A DNA stretch of 64,000 nucleotides from Aestuariivivens sediminis. Lineage in GTDB: Bacteria; Bacteroidota; Bacteroidia; Flavobacteriales; Flavobacteriaceae. Both the position numbers and the translations under genes were made by a program. The notes beneath the pieces were generated by a model, which did no database searches, was not told where the DNA came from, and saw nothing but the letters and a program-made list of their open reading frames with translations. How positions within the stretch are numbered: the first letter of the stretch is position 1; each line of letters begins with the position of its first letter. This document shows positions 17,845-26,002 of this stretch, one piece after another. The stretch spans positions 1 through 64,000 of the forward strand of contig NZ_JAKMCP010000010.1 of NCBI RefSeq assembly GCF_022662105.1. The letters run 5' to 3'.

Positions 17845-18225
17845 CTACTCCATATTCTTTCTATTTAAAGTTATTTGAAAGATTACAAAAACAGCAAGCC
17901 AAATACCCAAAACAATTGCCAAATAGTCAAACGAGGTTGAAACTTGCCCAACCCCTTTCAATGCGGTATTATATGGAGATTTTAGTAAATAGTCGTAGTT
18001 TCCATCGCAGTCTTTAAAAGTCACAGTCATGGCTCCCAATAATCCACTCATGACGACTGAGGTTTTAAAGCTATCGTTCCAGATTTCGCCAAACCTTTCG
18101 GTTATTTTTTTTATTAAAGTTTTGTTAGGCCGTAAATACCATAATATCAATACATCCACAATTACTGAAATAATTAAACCTGAATAATAAACAATGGCTA
18201 TATGAAACTCCGTCCAATTTTTCAT
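17845..18225 (-). CDS. Small membrane protein, second of a related pair
   Basis: A 126-residue protein with three predicted transmembrane segments (about 12-32, 57-75 and 99-119). Basic residues follow TM1 (PNKTLIKKITERFGEIW), a small-residue-rich TM2 reads SVVMSGLLGAMTVTF, and the C-terminus is basic. It overlaps the upstream gene by 4 bp (ATGA), so translation is coupled. The two proteins share layout and short motifs (K..F/W..S-V-x-L-x-G-x-LGA) and look like diverged duplicates. Such a pair could form a heteromeric membrane complex; function unknown, no match recognised. Confidence 0.6.
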   Translation of the reverse strand: MKNWTEFHIAIVYYSGLIISVIVDVLILWYLRPNKTLIKKITERFGEIWNDSFKTSVVMSGLLGAMTVTFKDCDGNYDYLLKSPYNTALKGVGQVSTSFDYLAIVLGIWLAVFVIFQITLNRKNME

Positions 18226-18581
18226 TTAGCTTTTTTTCTTAAAATCAGTTGAATAATAAAAAAGGCTATCGTAAAAATCATGAGGGTAATGAATAGTCTA
18301 AATAACGACTCTTCTAATTGCTCTGCTATATCCCATGTTAAAGTCAACCAATTTGGATCTTTGGAAGTGTTGTAACCCGTCGCCAAGGCGGCACCGAGCC
18401 CACCAAGCAAAATGACACTATTGGTCAATTTGGTAAAAAATGCTGAAATGTCATGATCTTGGGTAAGGTTTTCAAAGAATTTTTTTAGGCCCTTGTTCAT
18501 AATCATAATAAGCCCTACTGACAATATTGCACATGCAATAAAGGTTAATAGATAAGTCATAAAAAATGTTGAGTTTTCCAT
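18222..18581 (-). CDS. Small membrane protein, first of a related pair
   Basis: A 119-residue protein with three predicted transmembrane segments (about 8-28, 52-70 and 92-112). It has a charged linker (NKGLKKFFENLTQDHD), TM2 with NSVILLGGLGAALATGY, and a basic C-terminus (LRKKAK). The next gene starts inside its stop codon region (4-bp overlap). It lies 66 bp after lipoprotein copy B and so is probably in the copy C-copy B transcript. I do not recognise the family. Confidence 0.6.
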   Translation of the reverse strand: MENSTFFMTYLLTFIACAILSVGLIMIMNKGLKKFFENLTQDHDISAFFTKLTNSVILLGGLGAALATGYNTSKDPNWLTLTWDIAEQLEESLFRLFITLMIFTIAFFIIQLILRKKAK

Positions 18582-18647
18582 AGTTGTAAGTTTTAATTCT
18601 TTTTATAAATTTTTGTTTATTTTATTCTAAATGTAATAATTACATAT

Positions 18648-19409
18648 TCATCTTCTTTTCAATTGAAATTTTAGTTTCTGATTCTCATCAGAATCCCATC
18701 TGTCTCCATTTTTGGAATTCATATACTTTTTAATAAACTCTACCAATTCTTCAGACGAAGTGGTTAAAAGGGTTTTTCCCTTAACACCAGTTTTTTCGTA
18801 TTTTATTTTAATTTTATGTGCATCTAAAAGCGCATTTATTTTTTCCTCAGTGAGCCATGTAATGGTTATTTGGTTTTTAGAATCCATATCCACTTTGGCC
18901 AAAGAGTGGGTGTCTATTTTATGACTTGAACTATTTGAGGGCATTGTCATTACTATTGGTGAATTTGAAGAATTTGTAGCTGTACCTTTATGGTGTGGCG
19001 TAAGATCGAGAAACAAATGATGATTTATTTTAAAAGGTACTGCTAGAAAATATACAGCATCTTTCAAAGGGATGCCCTGATGGCTAAAGGTAGAGTTATT
19101 TGATTCAAATTCTACCATGTAAAATTGTTTTAATAAGTGATAGAATTCTGTTTTTTTTTCATTCATATCTACAGTATCCTTTTTCTTTAGATCAAAGTAA
19201 CCATTATTAAAGTCTATATATCGCATAACTTTCCAAAGTCCACCCTCTGAATCGGACCACTGGCCAATCAATTGTTTCTCAAAATGAATTAAATCTTTGG
19301 TGTAAAATGGGTATAAAGAAGTTATAAAACAGGAGTGCAATAGCAATCCTATTAATAAAAGGAATGCAAATAGTTTAAATCTTCTGAAATTATTTAAAGA
19401 CCTGTTCAT
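18648..19409 (-). CDS. SLHPFYT-family lipoprotein, copy B
   Basis: A 253-residue lipoprotein (lipobox LHSC followed by FITSLYPFYTKDLIHFEKQLIGQWSD). Family blocks LAVPFKINHHLFLDLTP, HSLAKVDMDSKNQITITWL, HKIKIKYEKTG and LLTTSSEELVEFIKKYMNSKNGDRW are all present. It carries an unusual Ser/Asn-rich insertion (KGTATNSSNSPIVMTMPSNSSSHK) before the HSLAKVD block. Its start codon overlaps the stop of copy C by 4 bp (ATGA), so B and C are translationally coupled; there is no operator of its own. Function unknown. Confidence 0.72.
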   Translation of the reverse strand: MNRSLNNFRRFKLFAFLLLIGLLLHSCFITSLYPFYTKDLIHFEKQLIGQWSDSEGGLWKVMRYIDFNNGYFDLKKKDTVDMNEKKTEFYHLLKQFYMVEFESNNSTFSHQGIPLKDAVYFLAVPFKINHHLFLDLTPHHKGTATNSSNSPIVMTMPSNSSSHKIDTHSLAKVDMDSKNQITITWLTEEKINALLDAHKIKIKYEKTGVKGKTLLTTSSEELVEFIKKYMNSKNGDRWDSDENQKLKFQLKRR

Positions 19410-20113
19410 CTTCTTTTTAAATTAAATATTAATTTTTTTCCTTGTTCATTAAAATTCCGTTGGTCTCCATCTTTGGAATTCATGTATTTTTCAAGAAATT
19501 TTACCAATTCCTCTGAAGAGGCCGTTAAAACAATTTTTGAAATAAAACCTCTTGGAGTTTCGTGTTTTATTTTTATTTTATTGGAAGCTAAAAGTTTGCT
19601 GAACTTTTCATCCCCAAGCCATGTAATGCTGATATTGTTATTGGAATGTATATCCACCTTGGCTAATGCATGGACATCAATTTTATGATTATTATAAAGA
19701 TTGATTGCAGGGACTTTACTATTTGAAATTTGTTGGAGCGGCGTATAGTCTAGAAATAACTGGTCATCAATTTTAAAGGGGACTGCCAAATGAAATAGCG
19801 TATCTCTGCTTTTAGCATCTGCTTTATATTGTACCGCATAAAACAAGTGGGCATTATGCCATACTTCTAATTCATTTTTATTAAAATTTAGAGTATTTAT
19901 TTCTTTCCCTGATTTTTTGGATTCACTCAGCATAAAGTCTTTATAGCCTAAAATCTTCCAACTCCCATTAGCCGTATCAGCCCATTTTCCTATTAGTTGT
20001 TCCTCAAAATGTATTAAATCATTGGTGTAATAGGGATGCAAGGATAACAGAAGGCAGGAGCTTAACATTAAAGCCAAAGCAATTAATAAGGAAAAGGATT
20101 TAATGGTTTTCAT
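19406..20113 (-). CDS. SLHPFYT-family lipoprotein, copy C
   Basis: A 235-residue lipoprotein (lipobox LSSC, then LLLSLHPYYTNDLIHFEEQLIGKWAD). It has LAVPFKIDDQLFLDYTPLQQ, HALAKVDIHSNNNISITWLGDEK, NKIKIKHE and VLTASSEELVKFLEKYMNSKDGDQR. It is closest to copy B in the C-terminal half and both end in LKRR. The operator-like element at 20174-20200 lies 61 bp before its start, exactly the same distance as for copy D. It is the first gene of a C-B unit that may include the two small membrane proteins downstream. Confidence 0.72.
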   Translation of the reverse strand: MKTIKSFSLLIALALMLSSCLLLSLHPYYTNDLIHFEEQLIGKWADTANGSWKILGYKDFMLSESKKSGKEINTLNFNKNELEVWHNAHLFYAVQYKADAKSRDTLFHLAVPFKIDDQLFLDYTPLQQISNSKVPAINLYNNHKIDVHALAKVDIHSNNNISITWLGDEKFSKLLASNKIKIKHETPRGFISKIVLTASSEELVKFLEKYMNSKDGDQRNFNEQGKKLIFNLKRR

Positions 20114-20173
20114 GGAACTCTAACTAGTTTGACAACAAGTTAATGAGAATATCATCACAATTTAACGTTTTTC

Positions 20174-20200
20174 GTCAAACAATGTAAATTGGAAGTCAAA
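20174..20200 (-). promoter_or_regulatory. Operator-like element (LytTR type) for copy C
   Basis: On the minus strand, TTTGAC (20195-20200) and TTTGACGAAA (from 20179) are 21 bp apart. The proximal hexamer begins 61 bp from the ATG at 20113, identical to copy D. A shared GATATTCTCA block lies between element and gene in both. Confidence 0.6.
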
Positions 20201-20273
20201 CCCTTTCGGTTTGATTTGGGAGCTTGATGCGATAAGATAGAATTATAAGGTATAATATACCGCTTTGTATAAT

Positions 20274-20954
20274 TTATTTTCTTTTAAGGCTAAATTCAAC
20301 ATTCGTTTGCCATTTGTCGATATCTTCAGATTTCATGTATTTTGTAATAAATTTAACCAATTCCTCTGATGATGCCGTTAGAAGGAATTTATCATTAAAT
20401 TCGTCTCTTTCATGTCTTATTTTTATCCTATTCTCTTTTATAAGTGCGTCGAGTTTATCCTCATCCAACCATTTAATACTTAGGCTATTGTTAGAAGTTA
20501 AATCTACTTTAGCCAGCGAATGGACTTTGGTTAAGTGCATCCCTTCCAAATCTTTTTCATTCTCATAAATGCCCAATCCACCATCAAATAAAATAAAATC
20601 AAGGAATAACTGATTGTCAATTTTAAAAGGCATGGCCTGAAACCATGAACTGTCCCGATTCTTTATATGAGTTACACCATAGCTCTTATGGTAATGGTGT
20701 ATATTAAAAACGGAATCTATTTCCTTCATGCTTACTTTACTAACATTAGGCAAATCTTCTATATTTCTTAAATATAAATCTTTAAAGGGCTCAAGTTTAA
20801 ACGATATCCCATCTGTATTGGTCCAATTACCGGTGAGTTTTGGTTCATAATAGATGAGGTCTTTTGTATAAAAGGCGTGCAATGATTTTACGATGCAGGA
20901 AGTAAGCAAGAGAGCGACAAATGTCATTAGTGACCAGGATTTAATGTTTTTCAT
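20274..20954 (-). CDS. SLHPFYT-family lipoprotein, copy D
   Basis: A 226-residue lipoprotein (lipobox LTSC, then IVKSLHAFYTKDLIYYEPKLTGNW). Family blocks QAMPFKIDNQLFLDFIL, HSLAKVDLTSNNSLSIKWLDEDK, NRIKIRHERDE and LLTASSEELVKFITKYMKSEDIDKW are intact. It lacks the Pro of HPFYT (HAFYT). A 160-bp gap separates it from copy C downstream, and its own operator-like element lies at 21015-21041. Function unknown; surface or periplasmic location follows from the lipobox. Confidence 0.72.
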   Translation of the reverse strand: MKNIKSWSLMTFVALLLTSCIVKSLHAFYTKDLIYYEPKLTGNWTNTDGISFKLEPFKDLYLRNIEDLPNVSKVSMKEIDSVFNIHHYHKSYGVTHIKNRDSSWFQAMPFKIDNQLFLDFILFDGGLGIYENEKDLEGMHLTKVHSLAKVDLTSNNSLSIKWLDEDKLDALIKENRIKIRHERDEFNDKFLLTASSEELVKFITKYMKSEDIDKWQTNVEFSLKRK

Positions 20955-21014
20955 TAGGCTTAAGCTTATTAGTTACAATGTAGTGAGAATATCTAATCTA
21001 TTTCAAGCATTTTC

Positions 21015-21041
21015 GTCAAACAAAGTGGTTTGGCAGACAAA
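21015..21041 (-). promoter_or_regulatory. Operator-like element (LytTR type) for copy D
   Basis: On the minus strand, TTTGTC (21036-21041) and TTTGACGAAA (from 21020) are 21 bp apart; the distal half is part of GTTTG-N5-CAAAC. The proximal hexamer starts 61 bp from the ATG at 20954. It is the clearest example of the shared element together with the copy A site. Confidence 0.6.
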
Positions 21042-21165
21042 CCTTTTTTAGGTCTCTTAGATTATAATATTCAATGGTTTCTTTTTTGCCGGATATTGGA
21101 AAAAAGGACAACGAAAACTTTTTTTATCGTTTAGATTAAAAAATGCTGCACCTTAACTTCTTGTT

Positions 21166-21591
21166 TTAGCCACCAGCGACAAGTAAGGTAAGGACAATCA
21201 GACTAGTTAAAACAGCTAAAAGGTATAGCGCAACAGTTCCAAAGCCAACAACTTTTAGAGCATTGGTTTTACCTTTGTTGTAGAGATGAATTTCATTTAC
21301 CAAACTGTCTGTGAGGAGAATTTTTACATATTTATCGTTAGGGTTTTGGTTGACTATATTATTGTTAAATTCGTTTTTTGACTCAGCCTTAACTTTTTTT
21401 CCAATTCCATATAAGCTATCGCCCTCCATTATTAATTTTTCAAATTTATAACTTGTATTTGAAACAGATTTTACTTTGACTTTTCCCGAAAACAACAGAG
21501 CGTCTTCTTTTGTTGTAGATTTTGAGTCATAAATTTTACAACCTTGAAATAGTAATATAAATAGAAGTAATAGAGATAATTTGTATTTCAT
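21166..21591 (-). CDS. Small lipoprotein with C-terminal membrane segment
   Basis: A 141-residue protein with a lipoprotein signal (LLLLFILLFQGCKIYD). A short beta-rich middle (LFSGKVKVKSVSNTSYKFEKLIMEGDSLYGIGKK...) is followed by a hydrophobic C-terminal segment (VVGFGTVALYLLAVLTSLIVLTLLVAGG). Lipid anchor plus a C-terminal membrane helix is unusual. It lies between copy D and the copy-family fragment, in the same direction. The start has no clear operator of the island type. Function unknown. Confidence 0.55.
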   Translation of the reverse strand: MKYKLSLLLLFILLFQGCKIYDSKSTTKEDALLFSGKVKVKSVSNTSYKFEKLIMEGDSLYGIGKKVKAESKNEFNNNIVNQNPNDKYVKILLTDSLVNEIHLYNKGKTNALKVVGFGTVALYLLAVLTSLIVLTLLVAGG

Positions 21592-21666
21592 AATTTATGG
21601 GTGCTAATGTTTGAAATATATTGGGATTAAACGATTTAAGCACATTTTGTTTTAAATTAGTGATGA

Positions 21667-21805
21667 TTATCTTCTACTCAAATTAAATTCTGTTCGGGTT
21701 TCCCATTTCTTTTCCTCTTCAGATTCCATATATTTTTCAATAAGTTTTACCAATTCTTCTGAAGTAGCGGTTAATACAATGTCGTCATCTACTCCAGTTT
21801 TTTCA
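21667..21805 (-). pseudogene. Fragment of an SLHPFYT-family lipoprotein (C-terminal block only)
   Basis: On the minus strand one frame reads YEKTGVDDDIVLTATSEEL and continues through VKLIEKYM, KKWETRTEFNLSRR to a stop at 21667. This is the C-terminal block of copies A-D (compare KYEKTGVKGKTLLTTSSEELVEF in copy B). Nothing upstream in this frame matches; instead the 3' end of another lipoprotein gene lies there in a different frame. It is therefore a remnant without a start. Confidence 0.8.
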
Positions 21806-22265
21806 TAGAAGTTACTCTTCCATTAGCAGTCATGTAACCACTGAATGTATATGTTCCAAGGCTCCGGAATTTGTTTTTTATATTGAAAGTTACTGTGGAA
21901 TCATTGATCCATTCGTAATCTGCCACATCAAAAGTAAATTCAGAAATTATATGCGCTCTATAGTTCCTTACTTTACCATTTTGATTTCGGTAGATGATTA
22001 ACGCATAAACAAAATGACTGTCCTTGTTTAACTTATTTATAATTGCATCAGTTGCTCTTTTTTTAGGTTCTGGATCAAGCTTGGGTAATATATATTCAGG
22101 TTGAACAGTTTTGATCCTATAAACTTCCACATCATGATTCTGATGTCCTTCGAAATTGATGTTTTCGATGTCTTCAACTTCTTTAATGACAATTGACAAC
22201 TCTGGTCTTTGAGTTTTGCAACCAGTTAACAAAATGAGTAAAATAATAGTGTATAATATTCTCAT
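21789..22265 (-). CDS. Lipoprotein of unknown function, 3' end fused to a paralog remnant
   Basis: A 158-residue lipoprotein (lipobox LTGC). The sequence after the anchor is Glu/Lys-rich, then a beta-rich part (FVYALIIYRNQNGKVRNYRAHIISEFTFDVADYEWINDSTVTFNIKNKF, ending SGYMTANGRVTSMKKLE). The last codons (ATG AAA AAA CTG GAG TAG) overlap, in another frame, the first codons of the lipoprotein fragment (TAT GAA AAA ACT GGA GTA). So its stop codon may have been supplied by a recombination joint. An operator-like element lies at 22332-22358. No family is recognised. Confidence 0.55.
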   Translation of the reverse strand: MRILYTIILLILLTGCKTQRPELSIVIKEVEDIENINFEGHQNHDVEVYRIKTVQPEYILPKLDPEPKKRATDAIINKLNKDSHFVYALIIYRNQNGKVRNYRAHIISEFTFDVADYEWINDSTVTFNIKNKFRSLGTYTFSGYMTANGRVTSMKKLE

Positions 22266-22331
22266 ATTTATTGATTGAAATTTTGAAAAGATTAAATTAA
22301 CTTAAAAAATGATTGTTACACCACAAATTTC

Positions 22332-22358
22332 GACAAACAAGGATTGTGAGCAGGCCAA
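22332..22358 (-). promoter_or_regulatory. Operator-like element (LytTR type) before the 158-residue lipoprotein gene
   Basis: The proximal half TTTGTCGAAA (minus strand, from 22337) is perfect. At the 21-bp position the distal half is TTGGCC (22353-22358), matching TTTGTC at four of six bases. The proximal hexamer begins 67 bp from the ATG. This is a weaker member of the set. Confidence 0.45.
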
Positions 22359-22408
22359 CAATAAAAATCTACTTTTAAATTTTATTACTCATTTATAGAT
22401 TTTATTTT

Positions 22409-23050
22409 TCAAATACCTCTCTTAAGACTAAATTCAGTACTAGTATCCCACTTGTTTTCGTTTTTGGAGTTCATATATTTTTTAATAAATTTTACCATTT
22501 CCTGTGATGATGATGTCTGTATGGCTGTTTGGACACCCATAACACCCACAACCTCGCGCTTAATTTTTTTAAAAGATATTTAAGTTTATTCGAGACAAAC
22601 CATTTAATGCCGATACTGTCATTGGAGTAGATATCCAACTTTGCTAGCGAATGAGCTTGTACAATATGCATTTCATGCAAATAGTTTTTTTACTGCTACT
22701 TCCATAATAGGGTGTAACATCAAGAAATAACTGATTGTCTATTTTAAAGGGCCATGCCACAAATGAAGTTTTGGAGATGACTATTAAATATTGTACCTTA
22801 TAAGCTCTATTATATTCGTCATAAATTTTCCAATCTATATTTTTAAATTCTGAGAAATTTATATCATTCTCATTTCAAAATGTTTCAACTTCCCAAAGCC
22901 CTTTGTCATCATCCTCCCAAAGGCCAATAAGATTTGATTCAAAATAAAGAAGGTCTCGAGTAAAAAAGGAGTATAGGGTTAAAAAAATATTGCAGGAGTT
23001 CAACATTAAAGCTAAAACCAAAAACAGCATAAAGGCTTAAAGCATTTCAT
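22409..23050 (-). pseudogene. Decayed SLHPFYT-family lipoprotein, copy E
   Basis: The whole family pattern can be read on the minus strand, but only by changing frame. Near the start: LVLALMLNSC, FFTRDLLYFESNLIGLWEDDDKGLWEV; then an in-frame TGA; then FVAWPFKIDNQLFLDVTPYYG; a frame change; QAHSLAKLDIYSNDSIGIKWFVSNKLKYLLKK; another frame change; IKREV, then SSSQEMVKFIKKYM, NSKNENKWDTSTEFSLKRG and the stop at 22409. At least three frameshifts and one nonsense codon make it non-functional as a full protein. It lies downstream of the 212-residue lipoprotein gene. Confidence 0.85.
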
Positions 23051-23089
23051 GAGTTTTTAAATTAGGTATAGGAAACCAAAACAATATAA

Positions 23090-23728
23090 TTACATATCTT
23101 GATTTATTCTTTGGTATATCTTTTTGTATTTTGTTTTTGAACCAAAATTAATTGCGGGTACAATAAAAGCTGGATAAAACACACCACCCGTTGTAAATTC
23201 TGAGGTCTCGAAAAGTAAGTCGTTATCCTTAGTTAACGCCAATCGGTTTCTTTTCGTCTTAAATCCACCCATCACATAAGGAATGCCAATGATTTTAAAA
23301 TTCCTATGTTTTAGATTAACATAACCCTCTTCCTTCAATTTATATCTTATTTTATTTCTTCTAATAAGGCTGTCATCTTCTAAATAATTGATTTGGATTC
23401 GTTTTGTGCTTAAAATTTTTAAAGAAAATTTATAGCTTTTTAAGGAGTTTACCTCTAAACGTTTTACGAATACACCATTATTGATTTCATCAAATAGGGT
23501 AAGATATTGATTGTTATCCTCATTGACAAAGCTCATATCAAGAACACTATCTTTTGAGTAGACTGAAGAACTATGTTTAATGGAATAAGTTCCTTCTAAT
23601 AAATATATATTGTTGCTATTGATATATGAAATTGACGGAGATTTCTTTTTAGGAAATGATGCACATCCGAAAATAATTACTGAAAGCAATAAATAAGCGA
23701 ATATTTTATTTAAACTTAATTTTTTCAT
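23090..23728 (-). CDS. Lipoprotein of unknown function (212 residues)
   Basis: A lipoprotein signal (AYLLLSVIIFGCASFPKKK) is followed by about 190 residues of mixed beta and charged sequence (YLLEGTYSIKHSSSVYSKDSVLDMSF, LKSYKFSLKILSTKRIQINYLEDD). A GVFYPAFIVPAINFGSK segment lies near the C-terminus. It shows some resemblance in layout to the SLHPFYT lipoproteins (lipid anchor, then a check of values such as KILSTKRIQINYLEDDSLI), but the signature blocks are absent. It is in the island, same strand; no operator-like site was found just upstream. Function unknown. Confidence 0.55.
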   Translation of the reverse strand: MKKLSLNKIFAYLLLSVIIFGCASFPKKKSPSISYINSNNIYLLEGTYSIKHSSSVYSKDSVLDMSFVNEDNNQYLTLFDEINNGVFVKRLEVNSLKSYKFSLKILSTKRIQINYLEDDSLIRRNKIRYKLKEEGYVNLKHRNFKIIGIPYVMGGFKTKRNRLALTKDNDLLFETSEFTTGGVFYPAFIVPAINFGSKTKYKKIYQRINQDM

Positions 23729-23918
23729 TGCACGGATTATTTAAATTTAGAAGATCAATGATATTATAGCACTTTTCCTAAATATAAATGTTTACAACAT
23801 TATTAATCTCATGTTTCTATCTAAATAAATTTGTAGTGATTTTACAACGATATCGGCTACTCATAGTGTCCAGAAGGACATTGGCAATAGGTGTTGTTAT
23901 GACTCTTTTTCATTCTTC

Positions 23919-25406
23919 TTATTGTCTTAGTAATTCATCTATTTCTTCATGTATTAGATTAGACCGTTTCGCTCGTGCATTTACAATATTTCCTTTTTGA
24001 TCGATAAGGACATGGGTTGGTGCAAAATTGATTTTGTAGGCACTAATAGATTCATTCAGAAATTGCCTTTCTGCAACTAAATGAATACCTGGAAAAGGCT
24101 TATTATTTAGCAATTCGCTAAATCTGGTATTTTTCCCGACAATAAATTCTTTCCAATCCGCAATATTGATACTGTCATACTCCATTGCCACATATAGAAA
24201 AATCACGGGTTGGTTTTTATATTTTTCTTGTAATTTTAAAGCATCTGGTATTTCTTGTATGCAAGGGTAGCACCAGGTTCCCCAGAAATCAATGTACACC
24301 ACACTCCCTTTAAAGTCGCTCAATCTTCTTAATTTGCCTACTGAATCAGGTAATTCAAAGTCAGGTGCAGGATTTCCTGGCGCTAAATTCTTATATGTTT
24401 CGCTATTTATTTCATAAAGCCTTTGGTTTTTACTATTGAAAAATCGATCACTCATATCTATAGTAAATTTCTCCAGATCTACAAAAAAATCATCTGTCAT
24501 GAGTCCATCTGAATATTCGTTAACCGTACTCAATGCAAGTAAATCAGTCCATAAGGATTTTGGGTTATCCAATACCAACTTTAATTTATAACCTAAATTT
24601 TCTTTCCACCATTCTTCGTCAGTATTTGTTTGATATGCTATTCTGGCAAAATAATTTAAGTAATTTTTAGCCAATAGTCTTGAAGCAGTGGTCTGGGAAA
24701 ATTTATTATCAAATCTAATACTATCAAGAAAAATAATGTAACTCGTATCAGGATAAAAATAGCTATCCTTTTCATTCATGTAATAATTTCTACTTTCCAA
24801 GTACTCCAATAAAATTTGTGCTCTTTCAGCTTCTAAAGTATTTTGATGATAAACTCTTAATAATTCTGGTACGACATTGACTGATGCCAATCCATTAACC
24901 CTCTCAAAATATAGACCATCTATAAATCTTTTGAAATCAATCTCGGACGCAAAGAAATTACTCCTGATTTTGTTGTAGAAGGCCTTATCTTTTGGAAAAA
25001 TAGAATAGTCTTTTTCTAGATATTTAAACTTTTCACAGCCTTTTCCATTTATTTGAAACTTTGGGCTATCACGCCATGAGGATTGATTTATAAATAATGA
25101 ATCACCCGGTTCAAGGTATATATCAGCTTTTAACTGATGGTAATTATTATGTACAATTTGATAAAAATTTGAATTCGATTCGATTAATTTAAATTTATAT
25201 TCTCCAAGGCTATCTGTCTCAACAGTTGGATAAGAATCATCTAGCGTTAATCCTGGGAAATAATCTTGAACTGGCACTAGAGTAATTGATTCATTTTTTA
25301 AGTCAGGTAACATTCCAGAAACAATAATTTCAGCTCTTTTTTTTTCTGATGTACAAGCTCCTAAAAAATTCAATATTACAAATACAATAATTAGTTTTGA
25401 TTTCAT
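23919..25406 (-). CDS. TlpA-like thioredoxin-domain lipoprotein
   Basis: A 495-residue lipoprotein (lipobox LGAC) of the same architecture as the protein at 2487-3860. A DUF4369-like N-terminal domain (about 25-130) is followed by a long helical middle. The thioredoxin fold (about 345-495) has the redox motif WCYPC at residues 378-382 and NFAPTHVLID near the C-terminus. It is expected to reduce or sense thiols in the envelope. It begins 13 bp after the outer-membrane protein gene, so both are probably one transcript under the operator-like element at 26003-26029. Confidence 0.85.
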   Translation of the reverse strand: MKSKLIIVFVILNFLGACTSEKKRAEIIVSGMLPDLKNESITLVPVQDYFPGLTLDDSYPTVETDSLGEYKFKLIESNSNFYQIVHNNYHQLKADIYLEPGDSLFINQSSWRDSPKFQINGKGCEKFKYLEKDYSIFPKDKAFYNKIRSNFFASEIDFKRFIDGLYFERVNGLASVNVVPELLRVYHQNTLEAERAQILLEYLESRNYYMNEKDSYFYPDTSYIIFLDSIRFDNKFSQTTASRLLAKNYLNYFARIAYQTNTDEEWWKENLGYKLKLVLDNPKSLWTDLLALSTVNEYSDGLMTDDFFVDLEKFTIDMSDRFFNSKNQRLYEINSETYKNLAPGNPAPDFELPDSVGKLRRLSDFKGSVVYIDFWGTWCYPCIQEIPDALKLQEKYKNQPVIFLYVAMEYDSINIADWKEFIVGKNTRFSELLNNKPFPGIHLVAERQFLNESISAYKINFAPTHVLIDQKGNIVNARAKRSNLIHEEIDELLRQ

Positions 25407-25419
25407 AGGTATTTATTTT

Positions 25420-25932
25420 TTATGAGTCTAACATATTATATCCTATACCAACCAACAAACCATGTAATTTCACGGTGCCATCATAAAATTTGTCATCAAT
25501 TAAATTAGACAATCCCAAATTGTATTGTGCTTCTATCAAAAAATTTTCCGTTACATTATATGAAAGGCCAAAGTCAAGTCCAAAATTGAATGCTTTTCCA
25601 TCTACTTCTGGATCTAATATAAATCCAAAGCTTGGTCCAGCTAGAAGATTAAACTTGTCCACTATTTCTAGTTCTACCATTAGAGGCAATTGAATTTGGT
25701 CTAAATCCTCAACGTGAATGTAATTAACCTCCGTTCTAATTTTTAGATTTTCTAAAACTTTGAGTTGAGTAAACGCACCTATATAAAATCCGGTTTCGCT
25801 TTCGCTTTCCGAAATGCCATAATAATCAGCTTTAGCCGTTGCGAAATCAACTCCTGCTTTTACACCGAAATTTTGAGCATTTATATTTATTATGAATCCA
25901 AAAAGCATTAGTGTTAAAATAATTTTTTTCAT
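25420..25932 (-). CDS. Small outer-membrane beta-barrel protein (porin/PorT-like family)
   Basis: A 170-residue protein with a Sec signal (ILTLMLFGFIININAQ) followed by alternating beta strands: NFGVKAGVDFATAKADY, TGFYIGAFTQLKVLENLKIRTEVNYIHVE, FNLLAGPSFGFILD, FNFGLDFGLSYNVTENFLIEAQYNLGLSNL, and LHGLLVGIGYNML at the end. This fits the eight-stranded OmpX/PorT-type barrels common in Bacteroidota. It is the promoter-proximal gene of the island and has an operator-like element upstream. Confidence 0.8.
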   Translation of the reverse strand: MKKIILTLMLFGFIININAQNFGVKAGVDFATAKADYYGISESESETGFYIGAFTQLKVLENLKIRTEVNYIHVEDLDQIQLPLMVELEIVDKFNLLAGPSFGFILDPEVDGKAFNFGLDFGLSYNVTENFLIEAQYNLGLSNLIDDKFYDGTVKLHGLLVGIGYNMLDS

Positions 25933-26002
25933 AATGGGGTAGTTTTAAAAGTTTTTATGTAAGTAAATAAAAATCTAAAAGAAGGAGAATTCAATATTTT
26001 TC

